NCBI GenBank assembly: GCA_025457805.1
Contig: JALOTR010000107.1
Coordinates: 1-7,733 of the forward strand
Source: Akkermansiaceae bacterium
GTDB lineage: Bacteria; Verrucomicrobiota; Verrucomicrobiia; Verrucomicrobiales; Akkermansiaceae
Direction: 5' to 3'
Length of the DNA stretch: 7,733 bases
Part shown: positions 6,720-7,733 of the stretch, piece by piece
Position numbering within the stretch: position 1 is the stretch's first letter
Layout: every line of letters starts with the position of its first letter
The notes under the pieces: model-generated
Told to the model about the DNA's origin: nothing
The model's database searches: none
The model's input: the letters and a program-made list of their open reading frames with translations, nothing else
Translations under genes and position numbers: made by a program

Positions 6720-7409
6720 TCAGAGGAAATCCGAAACGGTGTGGATGAGGATTTTCCGTCCGCTCGGATCCTGATAGAAAAAGACCAGCCCCCGGATTTT
6801 GTCTTTGAGGGGCCAGTTGGTTGAAAAGAAGGGCTTCCACGGATCTTGAGCTTCACGGGTCAGGAACATGGCATGGCACAGGTCCTTTGCGATGTTATCT
6901 TTCGGTGCGACGAAGATCGGTTCGCCGGGTGGGAATGCCACGCGTTTTCCTCCGATATCTCCGGCAATTTCCTTGGAGGTTAGATTGACGACGAGAAACT
7001 GCCGCTCTTTGAAGGAGGTGCCGATATCGACGGCGAAGGCTCCGTAAGACATCTCAGAGTTGGATTTCTTCACCAATACGACAAGTTGTTCGGCAGCGGA
7101 TTTCAGGGCCGCGCAACTTGCGGCAAGCTTTACGTTTTCCCCTTCTGCGGCAGGTTTGTCGCTGAGGGAAAAGCGCCAGCGATTCTGAATGGTGGCTTTG
7201 TATGGGCCGGTGAGGCGATTCGCGACGACTTCGAGAGGAATGGTGGAGTTCTTCTTCTGGAGCAGGAAAAGTGGAGCGTGCTGGACTCTGGGTGGCAGGG
7301 CAAGCACGCGGAGATTGGTTTGGGCGGGCTCCTGCTGGCCGTGGCTGGAGGAAATCAAGCCAACGAAAGCCAATACGCATGTGAGCAGGGAAGTGGAGAT
7401 CTGGTTCAT
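6720..7409 (-). CDS. Exported protein of unknown function, coupled to the cassette protein A gene
   Basis: This 229-residue protein has no family I can name. Residues 1-24 are a signal peptide (LLTCVLAFVGLISSSHG, cleavage before QQEP). The mature part opens with a beta-rich segment, LRVLALPP at 33-40, and continues with alternating strand-like hydrophobic stretches (FLVVNLTSKEI at 138-148, KIRGLVFFYQD at 204-214). There is no second membrane segment and no obvious catalytic motif; C99 and C178 are the only cysteines in the mature part. Its ATG overlaps the stop of the upstream Verru_Chthon protein A gene as ATGA, with no Shine-Dalgarno sequence, so it should be made in step with that protein. 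This suggests a periplasmic or surface accessory of the same machinery. The gene is intact. Confidence 0.75.
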   Translation of the reverse strand: MNQISTSLLTCVLAFVGLISSSHGQQEPAQTNLRVLALPPRVQHAPLFLLQKKNSTIPLEVVANRLTGPYKATIQNRWRFSLSDKPAAEGENVKLAASCAALKSAAEQLVVLVKKSNSEMSYGAFAVDIGTSFKERQFLVVNLTSKEIAGDIGGKRVAFPPGEPIFVAPKDNIAKDLCHAMFLTREAQDPWKPFFSTNWPLKDKIRGLVFFYQDPSGRKILIHTVSDFL

Positions 7410-7733
7410 ACTTCGGAGGGACTGAGATATCTGAATGAGACGATTTCCAAGCGGCGACCGAAGCGCTTGTTTACAGTGGATTGGAGATTGTCCTGCTTGA
7501 GGTGGGCGGCATCCTCGATGGCAAGGTATTCCGGCACACGTTGAATAACCGCCTCACACCATGCCCGTGCCGCGACTTTTCCGTCCGGAGTGATTGCATC
7601 TCCGTAGGTGCGGATGACAAACGTGTCACCACGTGGTGAGAGTTGCTCGGCAAGACCGGCGAGGATGTCTGCCTGGTCGACATAGGCACTGCTGCCGTAG
7701 GCGACCGGGCCTTCGAGAGCTTCGCTGAATGCG
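7406..7733 (-). CDS. Verru_Chthon cassette protein A, C-terminal part (cut by window edge)
   Basis: The last 108 codons of a gene enter from the right edge; the first complete codon begins at 7732. The fragment carries GDTFVIRTYGDA, then ARAWCEAVIQRVPEY, then FGRRLEIVSFRYLSPSEV at the very end. I recognise these as the conserved tail of Verru_Chthon cassette protein A, a large protein (usually around a thousand residues) that is encoded with pilin-like proteins B, C and D in Verrucomicrobiota. The function of the cassette is not established; the pilin-like partners suggest a surface or secretion structure. The stop codon overlaps the next start as ATGA. The start, N-terminus and the rest of the cassette lie outside the window. 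Confidence 0.8.
   Translation of the reverse strand, partial: AFSEALEGPVAYGSSAYVDQADILAGLAEQLSPRGDTFVIRTYGDAITPDGKVAARAWCEAVIQRVPEYLAIEDAAHLKQDNLQSTVNKRFGRRLEIVSFRYLSPSEV

Overview
The window looks like a chromosomal segment of a Verrucomicrobiota bacterium, probably near the Verrucomicrobiaceae/Akkermansiaceae. Three things point there: a Verru_Chthon cassette protein A tail at the right edge, an ECF sigma factor with a co-translated FecR-type anti-sigma protein of the planctomycete/verrucomicrobial style, and a carbohydrate-active sulfatase next to a GH43-like enzyme. Base composition is moderately GC-rich. No RNA gene, insertion sequence, CRISPR array or phage gene is visible. Assignments come from reading motifs, not from database searches.

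Layout. Positions 94-2932 (minus strand) hold a two-gene catabolic operon: an exported formylglycine-type sulfatase followed 13 bp later by an exported GH43-like beta-propeller glycosidase. Positions 2933-3190 are a divergent control region with an imperfect 16-bp direct repeat, a perfect hairpin-like palindrome and a weak sigma-70-like promoter. Positions 3191-5136 (plus strand) encode the ECF sigma factor and its membrane-anchored FecR-like partner, overlapping as ATGA. A 92-bp convergent gap follows. On the minus strand, 5229-6596 encodes an exported DUF4832 protein with a glycosidase-like fold signature. Positions 6720-7409 encode a small exported protein of unknown function, translationally coupled (ATGA) to the truncated Verru_Chthon cassette protein A gene that leaves the window at 7733.

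How the genes may work together. The sulfatase and GH43 enzyme would act outside the cytoplasm on a sulfated polysaccharide, one removing sulfate and the other cutting glycosidic bonds. The divergent sigma/FecR pair is a plausible surface-signal switch for this operon, with the FecR-like protein's unusual C-terminal domain as the candidate sensor. This link is inferred from position only. The right-hand genes form a separate unit tied to a pilin-like/secretion cassette peculiar to Verrucomicrobiota.
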